From DSOI01 sp041394885 (lineage in GTDB: Bacteria; Acidobacteriota; Terriglobia; Bryobacterales; Bryobacteraceae): a DNA stretch of 30,618 bases. Each line of letters begins with the position of its first letter. Position 1 is the first letter of the stretch. The stretch is taken from contig JAWKHI010000063.1 in NCBI GenBank assembly GCA_041394885.1, forward strand, positions 1-30,618, read 5' to 3'. A program made the position numbers and the translations under genes. The notes beneath the pieces are model-generated. The model was given only the letters and a program-made list of their open reading frames with translations. It was not told the origin of the DNA and made no database searches. Below, one piece after another: positions 7,648 through 15,346 of this stretch.

Positions 7648-8270
7648 CACTGGTGGCTGAACCGGGCCGGGCGATTGTCCGCGAAGTGCTGGGGCGCAGC
7701 GACTACGCCATCATCAGTGAGCTGATCGAACCCGGCAGCCGGGTTCTCGATCTCGGCTGCGGCGAGGCCGAATTGCTCGAGTGGCTGGTAGAGAACAAAA
7801 AGGTGGAAGGCCGCGGGATCGAGTTGAGCGGCACGAAGGTGCAAAAGGCGATCGCACGCGGATTGTCGGTGTATCAGGGAGATCTCGAAAAGAGCCTCGC
7901 CGATTATCCGGACAACACATTCGACTCGGTGATCCTGAGCCAGACCCTGCAACAAACGCCGCATCCTTTGTACGTGCTGCGGCAGATGCTGCGCGTGGGC
8001 CGCAACGTGATCATCGGCTTCCCGAATTTCGGACACTGGCGGGTGCGATGGTCACACCTGTGGAGCGGGCGCGCGCCCCGTACCGAGTTGTTCCCGTATG
8101 AATGGTACGACTCACCGAACATCCACTTTCTGACCGTCGACGATTTTCAGTCGCTGGTGAACAAGCAAAAGTGGACCGTCGAGCGGCGGATCCTGCTGGC
8201 AGGGAACAAGCGAATCGAGATGTGGGGCAATCTGCGGGCTGAGATTGCGGTCTATCTTCTGCGCGGCTAG
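7644..8270 (+). CDS. metW: Methionine biosynthesis protein MetW
   Basis: This 208-residue protein has a class I SAM-methyltransferase-like fold, with motif I VLDLGCGEAELLEWLV (about 34-49). The remainder matches the MetW family closely: ILSQTLQQTPHP, GFPNFGHWRVRW and YDSPNIHFLTVDDF. MetW proteins occur next to metX and support homoserine acylation, probably through direct contact with MetX. Here the ATG overlaps the metX stop codon, so the pair forms an operon. The last codons are followed after 43 bases by the next gene, padR, which has its own operator, so it is probably a separate unit. Confidence 0.93.
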   Translation: MTLVAEPGRAIVREVLGRSDYAIISELIEPGSRVLDLGCGEAELLEWLVENKKVEGRGIELSGTKVQKAIARGLSVYQGDLEKSLADYPDNTFDSVILSQTLQQTPHPLYVLRQMLRVGRNVIIGFPNFGHWRVRWSHLWSGRAPRTELFPYEWYDSPNIHFLTVDDFQSLVNKQKWTVERRILLAGNKRIEMWGNLRAEIAVYLLRG

Positions 8271-8290
8271 TCTGCACCGCGGTTGGGCTC

Positions 8291-8315
8291 ATATCATCTA
8301 CAATGCAGATGATAT
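8291..8315. promoter_or_regulatory. Perfect dyad over the PadR start codon, likely autoregulatory operator
   Basis: ATATCATCT (8291-8299) and AGATGATAT (8307-8315) are perfect inverted repeats separated by ACAATGC. PadR-family dimers bind AT-rich dyads of about this size, often at their own promoter. The spacer overlaps TACAAT (8299-8304), a fair -10 box. A start point at 8311-8314 would put the ATG at 8314 at or near the 5' end of the message, which would be leaderless. There is no ribosome binding site before the ATG, in agreement. Confidence 0.65.
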
Positions 8316-8637
8316 GTCCAAGGATCACCTCGGCGAGTTCGAGCAAATCGTATTGCTCGCCGTCGCGCGACTACGGAACGACGCTTATGGCGTCACGATC
8401 AAGTCTGAGATCGAAACCCGCACCGGGCGCACGGTCACCATCGGCGCGCTCTATGCCACTCTCGACCGCTTGGAAGCCAAAGGCTACCTGCGGTCCTGGT
8501 TCAGCGACCCGACGCCGGAGCGCGGAGGCCGATCCAAGCGCTGCTTTGAACTCCTTGCCGCAGGCGCGGACGCGCTTTCCCGCACTCGCACGATGATGGA
8601 CCGGATGTGGAAAGGGGTCCGTCTTGACCGCGCCTAG
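8314..8637 (+). CDS. PadR-family transcriptional regulator
   Basis: This 107-residue protein is a compact PadR-type winged helix. LGEFEQIVLLAVARLRNDAY and GVTIKSEIETRTGRTVTIGA followed by LYATLDRLEAKGYL (47-59) are the family signature, and the wing holds a basic GGRSKRCFELL. Proteins of this type usually repress a neighbouring gene and dissociate on binding a small lipophilic ligand or on envelope stress. The start MSKDHL at 8314 fits the family; an open extension upstream lacks codon character and runs through the operator. Its 3' end overlaps the permease gene by 14 bases, the usual PadR-ADOP arrangement in Acidobacteria. The dyad over its start codon suggests self-repression and joint control of the permease. 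Confidence 0.92.
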   Translation: MSKDHLGEFEQIVLLAVARLRNDAYGVTIKSEIETRTGRTVTIGALYATLDRLEAKGYLRSWFSDPTPERGGRSKRCFELLAAGADALSRTRTMMDRMWKGVRLDRA

Positions 8638-11200
8638 TCCACCGCGCCTAGCCGCATGGCTTGTCCGCGCTCTGGTAGGCGGGCGCGACGGGGAAACCGT
8701 CGCCGGCGATCTCGAGGAGGAATTCCTTGCTCGCGGTGGCGGCGCTGCCTGGTACTGGCGGCAAGCCCTGTCCTGTGCCGCCGTCCGTGTTTCCCCTTTC
8801 CGGCGTGGACTTCCGCCGCTGGGCCGCGACTTCCACTATGCGCTGCGAACCATCCGCCGCAACCCGGGCTATGCAATCGCGGCGATGTTCTGTCTCGCTT
8901 TGGGGATTGGCGTCAACACGGGCATCTTCAGCCTGATCGACGAACTGTTCTTGCGTCCGCTCCCGATCCCTGAGCCGTCCCGGGTCGTCCGATTCGCACA
9001 GGGTTCAGAAGAATACTTTCCCTGGCGTGACACCGAAGAGATGCGCCGGCGGAATCGCTCGTTTTCCAACCTCGCCGCCTACACCGCTGGCATAACCGGC
9101 ATTGAGGTCCCGGGCGCTACCGAGACGGCCATGGCGGAATGGGTCTCCGCCGACTACGACGAGACCCTTCGCATTCCGGCCCACCTGGGCCGCTGGTTCA
9201 CTCCCGCCGACGAGGTCCGCGGCGCCGGACGCGTGGCCGTCATTAGCCATCGGCTGTGGACCCGCCGCTACGGCAAGGATCCCACCATTATCGGGCGAAC
9301 CATCCGGATCGAGGCCGAGTATTACCGGATCGCCGGCGTTGCGCCGCCGGGTTTCTCCGGGGTCTTTCCGCCGCACGATTGTTCGGTGTGGATTCCCTAC
9401 CTTGCCTTCCCACCGTTCCAGAAACGGTTCGAAGCGGGCACTCCCCCGCGCGCTTCCCTTATCGGACGTCTTCGACCCGGAGTCTCGGCCACGTCGGCAG
9501 CCTTTGAAGCGGCGGCCCTCCAATCGAGCATCCTCGATGAGTTCCCACGCACTGCCATTCCAGGCCGTCCGGCGGACGCGCCGTTTCATCTCACCACCGC
9601 CAGTGGGGCTGTGCCCGGCGCGCAGCGCCGCATGATTCCGATGGCGGCGATCATGCTGCTCGTTGTTGCGGCGATTCTGCTGATCGCCTGCGCCAACATC
9701 GCCAACCTGCTGCTCGCCCGTGCCAACGTCCGCCGTCACGAGATGGACATCCGGCGGGCCCTGGGCGCAAGCCGCCTGCAACTGATACGGCAGGCGCTGG
9801 TCGAGAGCTTCGTCCTGGCAGGCGGCGGCGCCGCGATCGGGCTGCTGCTGGGCGCATGGGCCAATCGCACTCTTGGCTTGCTGATTCCAACCTTGCCGAA
9901 GGCCTTGAACGTCAACCTGCATCTCGACCTCAACTGGCGCGTGGCCGCGCTGACCGTCGCGGCCGGACTCGCCGCCGCCCTGCTGTTCGGGCTTGCTCCG
10001 GCGCTCGAACAATCGCGGGCCGTGGTGGGGCGAAGACGCCAGGCACGCCGGCGCGACGCCTACGTCGTCGCGCAAGTGGCCGTGTCGCTGCTGCTTCTCA
10101 TCACCGCGGGGCTTTTTCTCCGCGCCCTATGGTCGGCGGAGAGTCTCCAACCGGGCTTTGCCACCGAACGCCGTCTCACGACGCGTCTCTATATCTCGCC
10201 TCCCGAGTACACGCCGGAATCGGGTCGTGTGTTCTATGGCCGCCTGCTCGACGAAGTGGCCGCGGCGCCCGGTGTGCGAGCCGCGGCGCTGACTTATTCC
10301 CTTCCGTTCGGCTTCAACGACAGCGTTTGCGCGGCGGCCGGCCGGACCGGCGAATCCCGCCGCGCCGGAGCGAGCACAATCGCGGGTGACTACTTCGGGG
10401 TGATGCGCATCCCTGTCGAGGCAGGCCGGACATTCCGGTCCGAAGATGCAACTGGCTCCCAGCGCGTGGTCATCGTCAATCGAACGATGGCGCGCCTGTT
10501 GTGGCCCAATGAGGACGCCCTCGGCAAGATCGTCTGGCTCGGCTGCGACAAGGATCGGGAGCCGGCCCGCGTTGCCGGCATCGCCGGGGACAGCGAGTAT
10601 TCGGCCATTGGGGAATCACCGCAGCCGTATCTCTACCGGCCGCAATCGCAGGTCTGGAGCGGGCTTATGGTCCTCATTGTTGAAACGCCCGGCGACCCCA
10701 ACGATTTCATCCAGACTCTGCACGGGTTACTGAACAGGCTAGATCCGAAGTTGCGCATGCTCGAAACGCTCTCGCTCGCCGAGCACGTTTCCCGGTCCCT
10801 TTGGGAAGTACGGTGGGAAGCGTCAATGTTAGCCGTATTCGGCCTGCTGGCGATTGTCCTAGCCGCGCTTGGACTCTACGGCGTGATCGCCTACGCCGTC
10901 TCTCAGCGCACGCATGAGATCGGCGTCCGGATGGCCTTGGGCGCGCACAAGCATGACGTCATCTGGATGATCCTGGCTCGTGGACTGCGTCTCACGGCGG
11001 CCGGGATCGCGGTGGGCCTGGCAGGCAGCGCCGCAGTGACGCGGCTGCTCCGCTCCCAACTATACGGGGTGAGTCCGATGGACCCGCTCACGTTTTGCGC
11101 CGCGTCTCTGTTGTGGGTGGCGGTGGCGATGCTGGCCAGCTACCTGCCGGCCCGGCGCGCTGCCGGTGTCGAGCCGGTGGTCGCTCTGCGGTATGAATGA
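8624..11200 (+). CDS. ADOP-type ABC permease (MacB/FtsX fold, duplicated), no cognate ATPase adjacent
   Basis: The 858-residue inner-membrane protein has two MacB/FtsX-like halves. A short cytoplasmic lead (GDLEEEFLARGG, AAWYWRQAL) typical of acidobacterial duplicated orphan permeases precedes TM1 (about 83-105). A MacB-like periplasmic domain follows, then hydrophobic segments near 337-365, 387-410, 437-460 and 479-502. A second periplasmic domain (about 505-730) leads to segments near 733-760, 779-806 and 820-845. It ends in the FtsX signature PARRAAGVEPVVALRYE. TTG at 8624 is the best start: AAAGGGG lies 7 bases upstream, inside the end of padR. No ATP-binding partner gene lies within this window. 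MacB-like permeases drive periplasmic mechanotransmission for efflux or lipoprotein handling; the substrate here is unknown. Confidence 0.9.
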   Translation: MTAPSPPRLAAWLVRALVGGRDGETVAGDLEEEFLARGGGAAWYWRQALSCAAVRVSPFRRGLPPLGRDFHYALRTIRRNPGYAIAAMFCLALGIGVNTGIFSLIDELFLRPLPIPEPSRVVRFAQGSEEYFPWRDTEEMRRRNRSFSNLAAYTAGITGIEVPGATETAMAEWVSADYDETLRIPAHLGRWFTPADEVRGAGRVAVISHRLWTRRYGKDPTIIGRTIRIEAEYYRIAGVAPPGFSGVFPPHDCSVWIPYLAFPPFQKRFEAGTPPRASLIGRLRPGVSATSAAFEAAALQSSILDEFPRTAIPGRPADAPFHLTTASGAVPGAQRRMIPMAAIMLLVVAAILLIACANIANLLLARANVRRHEMDIRRALGASRLQLIRQALVESFVLAGGGAAIGLLLGAWANRTLGLLIPTLPKALNVNLHLDLNWRVAALTVAAGLAAALLFGLAPALEQSRAVVGRRRQARRRDAYVVAQVAVSLLLLITAGLFLRALWSAESLQPGFATERRLTTRLYISPPEYTPESGRVFYGRLLDEVAAAPGVRAAALTYSLPFGFNDSVCAAAGRTGESRRAGASTIAGDYFGVMRIPVEAGRTFRSEDATGSQRVVIVNRTMARLLWPNEDALGKIVWLGCDKDREPARVAGIAGDSEYSAIGESPQPYLYRPQSQVWSGLMVLIVETPGDPNDFIQTLHGLLNRLDPKLRMLETLSLAEHVSRSLWEVRWEASMLAVFGLLAIVLAALGLYGVIAYAVSQRTHEIGVRMALGAHKHDVIWMILARGLRLTAAGIAVGLAGSAAVTRLLRSQLYGVSPMDPLTFCAASLLWVAVAMLASYLPARRAAGVEPVVALRYE

Positions 11201-11206
11201 GTAGCC

Positions 11207-11503
11207 TCAGGCGCTGCAGGCGCGGAGGAGCACAGCTTCCAGACGGCTGCAGAGACCGTCGTCGAGCTTGCGGCTGGCGGCGGCCAGGTAGAACACGTCC
11301 AAGGCGCGATGGGCCTCGGTCTCGATCAGCACCACGTCGATGTTGCAGCCGTTCTCGGTGATGGCGGCCGAGAGATCGTACAACAGGCCAGGCCGGTCCT
11401 GCGCCACCACTTCCACGAGTGTGGCTAGTTCGGAGGCGTTATTGTCGAACACGACGCGCGGAGGGAATTGGCTCCCACGGCTGGGCGCGCGGGTTTTGGT
11501 CAC
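11207..11503 (-). pseudogene. GlnD-like C-terminal ACT domain fragment
   Basis: This 98-residue frame starts at a GTG. Its core LATLVEVVAQDRPGLLYDLS, then NGCNIDVVLIETEAHRALDV and FYL, is almost textbook for the second ACT domain at the C-terminus of GlnD, the PII uridylyltransferase that senses glutamine. The preceding RVVFDNNASE also matches the GlnD linker before that domain. The nucleotidyltransferase, HD and first ACT domains are absent, and an in-frame TAG sits directly before the GTG. There is no good ribosome binding site. I read it as the tail of a lost glnD. It could instead be a free ACT protein, since the remaining frame is intact. Confidence 0.65.
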
Positions 11504-11730
11504 CTACTGGATTACTTCGTGTTATTCCAGCTTCCTTTCCCATAAGGGTGTAATCCACGCGATGAGTCGGTCAGACTAACGGAAGAAGCTTTTGGCGGGC
11601 CCGCATACGCGGTGCTTGCCTCCTTCGCTTGACGACTTCCTCGCGGCGAATCGCCCTTTCCAGCGAACATCCAAAACGACCAAGCAGGAGGGCAATGGCC
11701 GCCCTCCTGCGAACCAACGCCAACCGATGA
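11504..11730. other. Intergenic stretch without a supported gene
   Basis: About 227 bases between the ACT fragment and the secreted helical protein. Overlapping minus-strand frames at 11571-11885 are Arg/Ser-rich, run into the next gene and lack codon character. No further GlnD-like sequence was recognised here in any frame, so the rest of that gene is not simply frameshifted away. Confidence 0.4.
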
Positions 11731-12303
11731 TCACAATCCGGCGTTGACCTCGTCCTGTAGCTCCCGTACCTCGCGCTTGGCGTTGGCCAGCGCCTGCAGG
11801 CGTCCAATTCGCGCCTGCAATTCCGAGGAGTTGGTGTACAGTGCTCGCACGATGCCGCCATACTCGGGTGACCACAGGTCACCACCGCGCGCGTTGACCA
11901 TGCCGATACCCGCAGTCGCCTCGGACGCCAGCAGATGCTCTGTCTTCATCGCGGTATCAATCGCACCGCGTTGCCACTCCGATGTACTCGGTTTGATGGT
12001 CTCGAGGCGGCACAGGTTCTCGCTCATTCTGTTGACAGCGGCCTTGATGCCGTTCAGTTCCTCAGCGTGCGACTGCCAGTGCACCTCGGCGATGTTCTCG
12101 AAGCTCTCCAGCTTCGCGGCGTGATCCTGCACTTCGCTCGCATCGCGCCGGACATTGTCCAGGAGCTTGGATGCTTCCTGCTTGAAGTTCCACGTATACG
12201 ACTCAGAGGTAACTTTGCCGGCGCTGCACTCCTTGGCAGCAAGCGCCGGCGCCACCATCAGGCAGGCGGCTGCTACAGCCGGTATCAATCGTTTTATCGT
12301 CAT
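11731..12303 (-). CDS. Secreted helical protein of unknown function
   Basis: The 190-residue protein starts MTIKRLIPAVAAACLMVAPA with cleavage probably after ALAA, so it is exported. The mature part is almost entirely helical with heptad-like spacing (KLLDNVRRDASEVQDHAAKL, and LQARIGRLQALANAKREVRE near the C-terminus), consistent with a coiled coil. It has two cysteines (KECSAG near the mature N-terminus, ENLCRLE mid-protein). AAGGAG lies 10 bases before the ATG at 12303; an open extension to 12351 lacks such support. Its place after a response regulator suggests an envelope-related role, but no function is recognised. Confidence 0.75.
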   Translation of the reverse strand: MTIKRLIPAVAAACLMVAPALAAKECSAGKVTSESYTWNFKQEASKLLDNVRRDASEVQDHAAKLESFENIAEVHWQSHAEELNGIKAAVNRMSENLCRLETIKPSTSEWQRGAIDTAMKTEHLLASEATAGIGMVNARGGDLWSPEYGGIVRALYTNSSELQARIGRLQALANAKREVRELQDEVNAGL

Positions 12304-12434
12304 TTCTTTGTCTCCTTTCAGGATGCCTTCCGGTGATTCCGAAATTTCCATCCTCTACAGAGAAAGACGATTCGCACCGTGGCTTGGCTTCTCCCGCCGA
12401 CACACCATATTGCGCAGGGGCAGCACTGTAGACC

Positions 12435-13085
12435 TTACTGAATGATTCCCTTTCTGACCGCATAGAGGATCAACTCAGGAACCGTATGAATGTTCAACTT
12501 CTGCAGGATGTGCGAACGGTGAGTTTCCACCGTGTAAAGACTTAAGTTCAAAAGATTGGCGACATCCTTGTTTGACTTTCCTTCCGCCAACAACTGCAGT
12601 ATCTCGCGCTCACGCGACGTCAGGAGTTCGTAGGAGTCTTCCTCACCTTTTTCTTTCAACTGACGGATATAGTCTTCGAGCAGCATCCGGCTGACACGAG
12701 GACTGAAGAATGACTTACCCTCCGATACTGCCCTCACGGCTCGAAGCAGGTCCGCCTCCGCCGAGTCCTTCAAAATATAGCCGCGTGCACCAGCCTTCAA
12801 GGCCCGGAGCACATAGCTTTCATCGGAGTACATACTCAGCACGACGACTCGTGTGCCGGCGAACGCTTCCGTGATCTGCCGCGTGGCCTCGATACCGTTG
12901 AGCAGCGGCATGCCAATGTCCATCACCACTACCTCCGGGCGCAGGGATTCAGCCAGGGCAACGGCCTCCCGTCCATCGCCGGCCTCGCCGGCGATCTCCA
13001 GGTCCGGCTCCTGTTCGAGGAGCAGCCGCAGTCCGCGGCGCATCACGGTGTGGTCATCGGCAAGGAGGATACGGATTCTTGGCAT
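12435..13085 (-). CDS. NarL/FixJ-type response regulator
   Basis: The 216-residue cytoplasmic protein joins a receiver domain (1-120) to a LuxR-type helix-turn-helix (about 150-210). In the receiver, Asp10/Asp11 (LLADDH) bind metal, Asp56 (VVVMDIGMP) is the phosphorylation site, and Ser84 and Lys106 complete the switch. The DNA-binding part shows LTSREREILQLLAEGKSNKD and the recognition helix region LSLYTVETHRSHILQKLNI. Its likely partner is the HisKA_3 kinase at 15347-16375, separated from it by degP and the intron remnant. No ribosome binding site precedes the ATG. TAATAT just upstream resembles a -10 box, so the gene may now be expressed from sequence at the intron junction. Confidence 0.92.
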   Translation of the reverse strand: MPRIRILLADDHTVMRRGLRLLLEQEPDLEIAGEAGDGREAVALAESLRPEVVVMDIGMPLLNGIEATRQITEAFAGTRVVVLSMYSDESYVLRALKAGARGYILKDSAEADLLRAVRAVSEGKSFFSPRVSRMLLEDYIRQLKEKGEEDSYELLTSREREILQLLAEGKSNKDVANLLNLSLYTVETHRSHILQKLNIHTVPELILYAVRKGIIQ

Positions 13086-13089
13086 TGGT

Positions 13090-13650
13090 AGATATTAGCG
13101 CGGTACCGGCTTACGCCAGCCCGTTTCTAAATTCTCCTTTCGAACCGTGCGGCCTTTCCGGCACACGGCTTAACGATAATCTTTTTGGTGTGGCTTGCGC
13201 CGGGTACTTCACGGTGCCCATCAACTTGTGCAGACCCATCCCAAACCCAGTTCGCCGGTGAATGGTTCCCGTTTCGTCGGCCGCTGCCCGCCTCGCCCGT
13301 ACTGCCAGCGCCGCGGGCTCCGAAAAACAAAGCGGTCCATTCTGTTGAACTCACGGTCGGCATTCCCCGTCCGGAAATAGTTCCCCCAGCCGCGAAGCAC
13401 GGGTGTCAGTTCGGCGATGATCTGCTTTACGTCCTTCCCGCTTTGCTTCTTGCCCGTCAACTCTCGTGCCCGGTCCCGGAGTTTCTTCGTCGCCTTCGGG
13501 CTCGGCCACCGCTGCATGTAATGCTTGTGCGGCGCCCGTTGGATGCTACGCTTCTTTCGAATCGTGCAGCCCAAAAACACGAAGCCTTCCTTTTCTCGTC
13601 TCAGGTCCACCAGACGCGTCTTCGCCGGATGCAGCGTCAGTCCAGTTCAT
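13090..13650 (-). mobile_element. 5'-truncated group II intron remnant
   Basis: On the minus strand this segment holds the 3' part of a group II intron: the end of the reverse transcriptase/maturase gene, then a domain V-like hairpin (minus-strand AGCCGTGTGCC through CGCACGGTTCG, about 13139-13170), then a short GC-rich hairpin with GTAA loop that could be domain VI. Domains I-III and most of the protein are missing; homology stops near 13650. The domain V-like element is shorter than the usual 34 bases, as if one GCAC were lost, so it is probably inactive. It sits between the degP terminator and the response regulator. Confidence 0.7.
13115..13648 (-). pseudogene. Group II intron maturase, C-terminal fragment with frameshift
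   Basis: The readable protein is the thumb and maturase (domain X) end of a group II intron reverse transcriptase. LTLHPAKTRLVDLRREKEGF leads to VFLGCT, RWPSPKATKKLRDRARELTG and LTPVLRGWGNYFRTGNA, then GGQRPTKREPFTGE. The catalytic palm with YxDD is missing. Near 13244 the frame shifts: the original frame ends quickly (LGWVCTS), while the next one continues with the typical family ending GMGLHKLMGTVKYPAQATP. Two stops lie directly before the homology on the 5' side. Truncation plus frameshift make this a dead copy. Confidence 0.8.
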
Positions 13651-13683
13651 CACCAGCCCGATCTCCACTGTCACTATTCAAGC

Positions 13684-13736
13684 AAAAAAAGAATGCCGCC
13701 CTGGCCGGCTCCAGGGGCATGAGCCGGCCGGGCGGC
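13684..13736 (-). terminator. Intrinsic terminator of degP
   Basis: A 16-base-pair stem (arms 13695-13711 and 13721-13736, one bulged T at 13702) closes a 9-base loop. On the minus strand it is followed by ATTC and seven T residues (13690-13684). It begins 14 bases after the degP stop. This is a strong Rho-independent terminator, so the response regulator downstream needs its own promoter. Confidence 0.92.
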
Positions 13737-13749
13737 GGCACGCTGCTAC

Positions 13750-15231
13750 CTATTGGTCAGAGTCGATGGCCAGATAGAGCGTGTTTCCTTGGCGAATCAC
13801 CTGTAACAACAGGGGCCCCTTCGCCGACTGATTGACGGCCGCCTGGAAATCGTCCAGACTACCCACCGGCGTGTGGCCGACGCTGACGATGACGTCTCCG
13901 CGCCGCAGCCCGGCCTCGGCCGCGTTGGAAGCCGGATCCACCGCGGTCACCACGACCCCTTGCGTACCCGTATTGAGCTCCAGTTGACGCCGGACCGCCT
14001 GCGTGAGCGCATCCACCGAGACACCCGCAAGGGCGGACGAAGACTTGCCCTTTTCGCCAACCGGTCCGGCCGTCATGGACATTTCGCCCAGCGTCACCGT
14101 GAAGGTGTGCTCAGAGCCGTTACGCATCGCTACCACATCCGCCTCGCCGCCGGGCTTGAGCATCCCGACCTTGAGCTTCAACTGGTTACTGTCGGCAATC
14201 GGCTCGCCGTTGAACTTCACGATCACATCACCCGACTTCAGCCCCGCCTTGGCCGCCGGGCTGCCCGGCTCCACTTCACCCACCAGGGCGCCGTTGGGGC
14301 CCTCGAGTCCGAACGCCTTCGCCAGGGCCGGGGTGAGGGGCTGCAGCATTACACCGAGCCGTGCACGTGTCACCTTCCCGTGCGCAACCAGTTCGTTCAT
14401 CACCGAGCGCGCCATGTTCGAGGGAATCGCGAATCCGACGCCATTGTTACCGCCGCCGTTGGGCGAAATGATCGCCGTGTTGATCCCGATGAGGTCGCCC
14501 TGCGAGTTCACCAAGGCGCCGCCGGAGTTGCCCGGGTTGATGGCCGCATCGGTCTGGATGAAGTCCTCATAGTCCTCGATCCCTAGGTTTCCGCGGCCGG
14601 TTGCGCTGACGATGCCGAGCGTGACCGTTCGCCCGATACCGAACGGATCACCGATCGCGAGAGCGTAGTCCCCGATGCGCACCTTGCTCGAGTCAGCGAA
14701 AGTCAGTGTCGGCAGGTTCTCCGCCTCTACCTTCAGGACGGCAAGATCGCTGCGCGGATCGGCGCCGACCAGCTTCGCCTTGAACTCCCGTTTGTCGCCC
14801 AACGTCACCGTAATCTGGGCCGCCTCGTCGATTACGTGATTGTTGGTGAGAACATAGCCATCGGCGGACACAATCACGCCCGATCCCATCGCATGTTCAC
14901 GTTGGCTACCGGGCCGCTGAGCCGGCAGATCCCCAAAGAACTGCCGGAAGAACGGATCCATAAACAAAGGATTCGGGCCTTCGGCCGCGCGCTTCACGGT
15001 GCGGGCCGTCGAGACGTTTACCACCGCCGGAAGATCCCGTTGAATGACATCGGCGAAACCCGCCGATGGCTTGGCTTGTTCCGGTGCGCGAAGATCGATC
15101 TTCGGGATGTCGACACGCGCCACCATGTGGTGCTTTTCGGCCGCCAAGCCCACGATTCCGCCGACGGCCAGCGCGGCGAACAGCGCCGCCGTCAACTTCC
15201 ATCGTCTTGAATTCCATGTAATCACTTGCAT
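13750..15231 (-). CDS. degP: DegP/HtrA-family periplasmic serine endoprotease
   Basis: This 493-residue protease degrades or refolds damaged envelope proteins. A membrane-spanning signal or anchor occupies about 12-30. The trypsin-like domain carries the catalytic triad His132 (TNNHVID), Asp162 (RSDLAVLK) and Ser236 (NPGNSGGALV). Two PDZ domains follow: about 285-375 (LGVMLQPLTPALAKAFGLEG, GSPAAKAGLKSGDVIVKFNG) and about 400-490 (GVVVTAVDPASNAAEAGLRR GDVI). All key residues are present and the length is normal for the family. AAGGGGA precedes the ATG by about 7 bases. It sits 115 bases after the kinase gene on the same strand and ends in a strong terminator, which suggests co-regulation with the two-component genes around it. 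DegP and DegQ cannot be told apart here. Confidence 0.95.
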   Translation of the reverse strand: MQVITWNSRRWKLTAALFAALAVGGIVGLAAEKHHMVARVDIPKIDLRAPEQAKPSAGFADVIQRDLPAVVNVSTARTVKRAAEGPNPLFMDPFFRQFFGDLPAQRPGSQREHAMGSGVIVSADGYVLTNNHVIDEAAQITVTLGDKREFKAKLVGADPRSDLAVLKVEAENLPTLTFADSSKVRIGDYALAIGDPFGIGRTVTLGIVSATGRGNLGIEDYEDFIQTDAAINPGNSGGALVNSQGDLIGINTAIISPNGGGNNGVGFAIPSNMARSVMNELVAHGKVTRARLGVMLQPLTPALAKAFGLEGPNGALVGEVEPGSPAAKAGLKSGDVIVKFNGEPIADSNQLKLKVGMLKPGGEADVVAMRNGSEHTFTVTLGEMSMTAGPVGEKGKSSSALAGVSVDALTQAVRRQLELNTGTQGVVVTAVDPASNAAEAGLRRGDVIVSVGHTPVGSLDDFQAAVNQSAKGPLLLQVIRQGNTLYLAIDSDQ

Positions 15232-15346
15232 GACTCAGTCCCCTTTTCTGTGAACGTTAACAACTTACATATCCAGAATAGGAATTGATTCGCAGTGGAA
15301 CCATCCGGTTCGGACGGTATCCTTGGCATGTCACACGGATGATCTT
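15232..15346. other. Intergenic, likely degP promoter region
   Basis: 115 bases between the kinase stop and the degP start. No strong -35/-10 pair, terminator or repeat was recognised. Confidence 0.3.

Noticed and set aside
11571..11885. Two overlapping minus-strand frames of about 100 residues
   Set aside because: No coding character; they overlap the secreted helical protein and each other.
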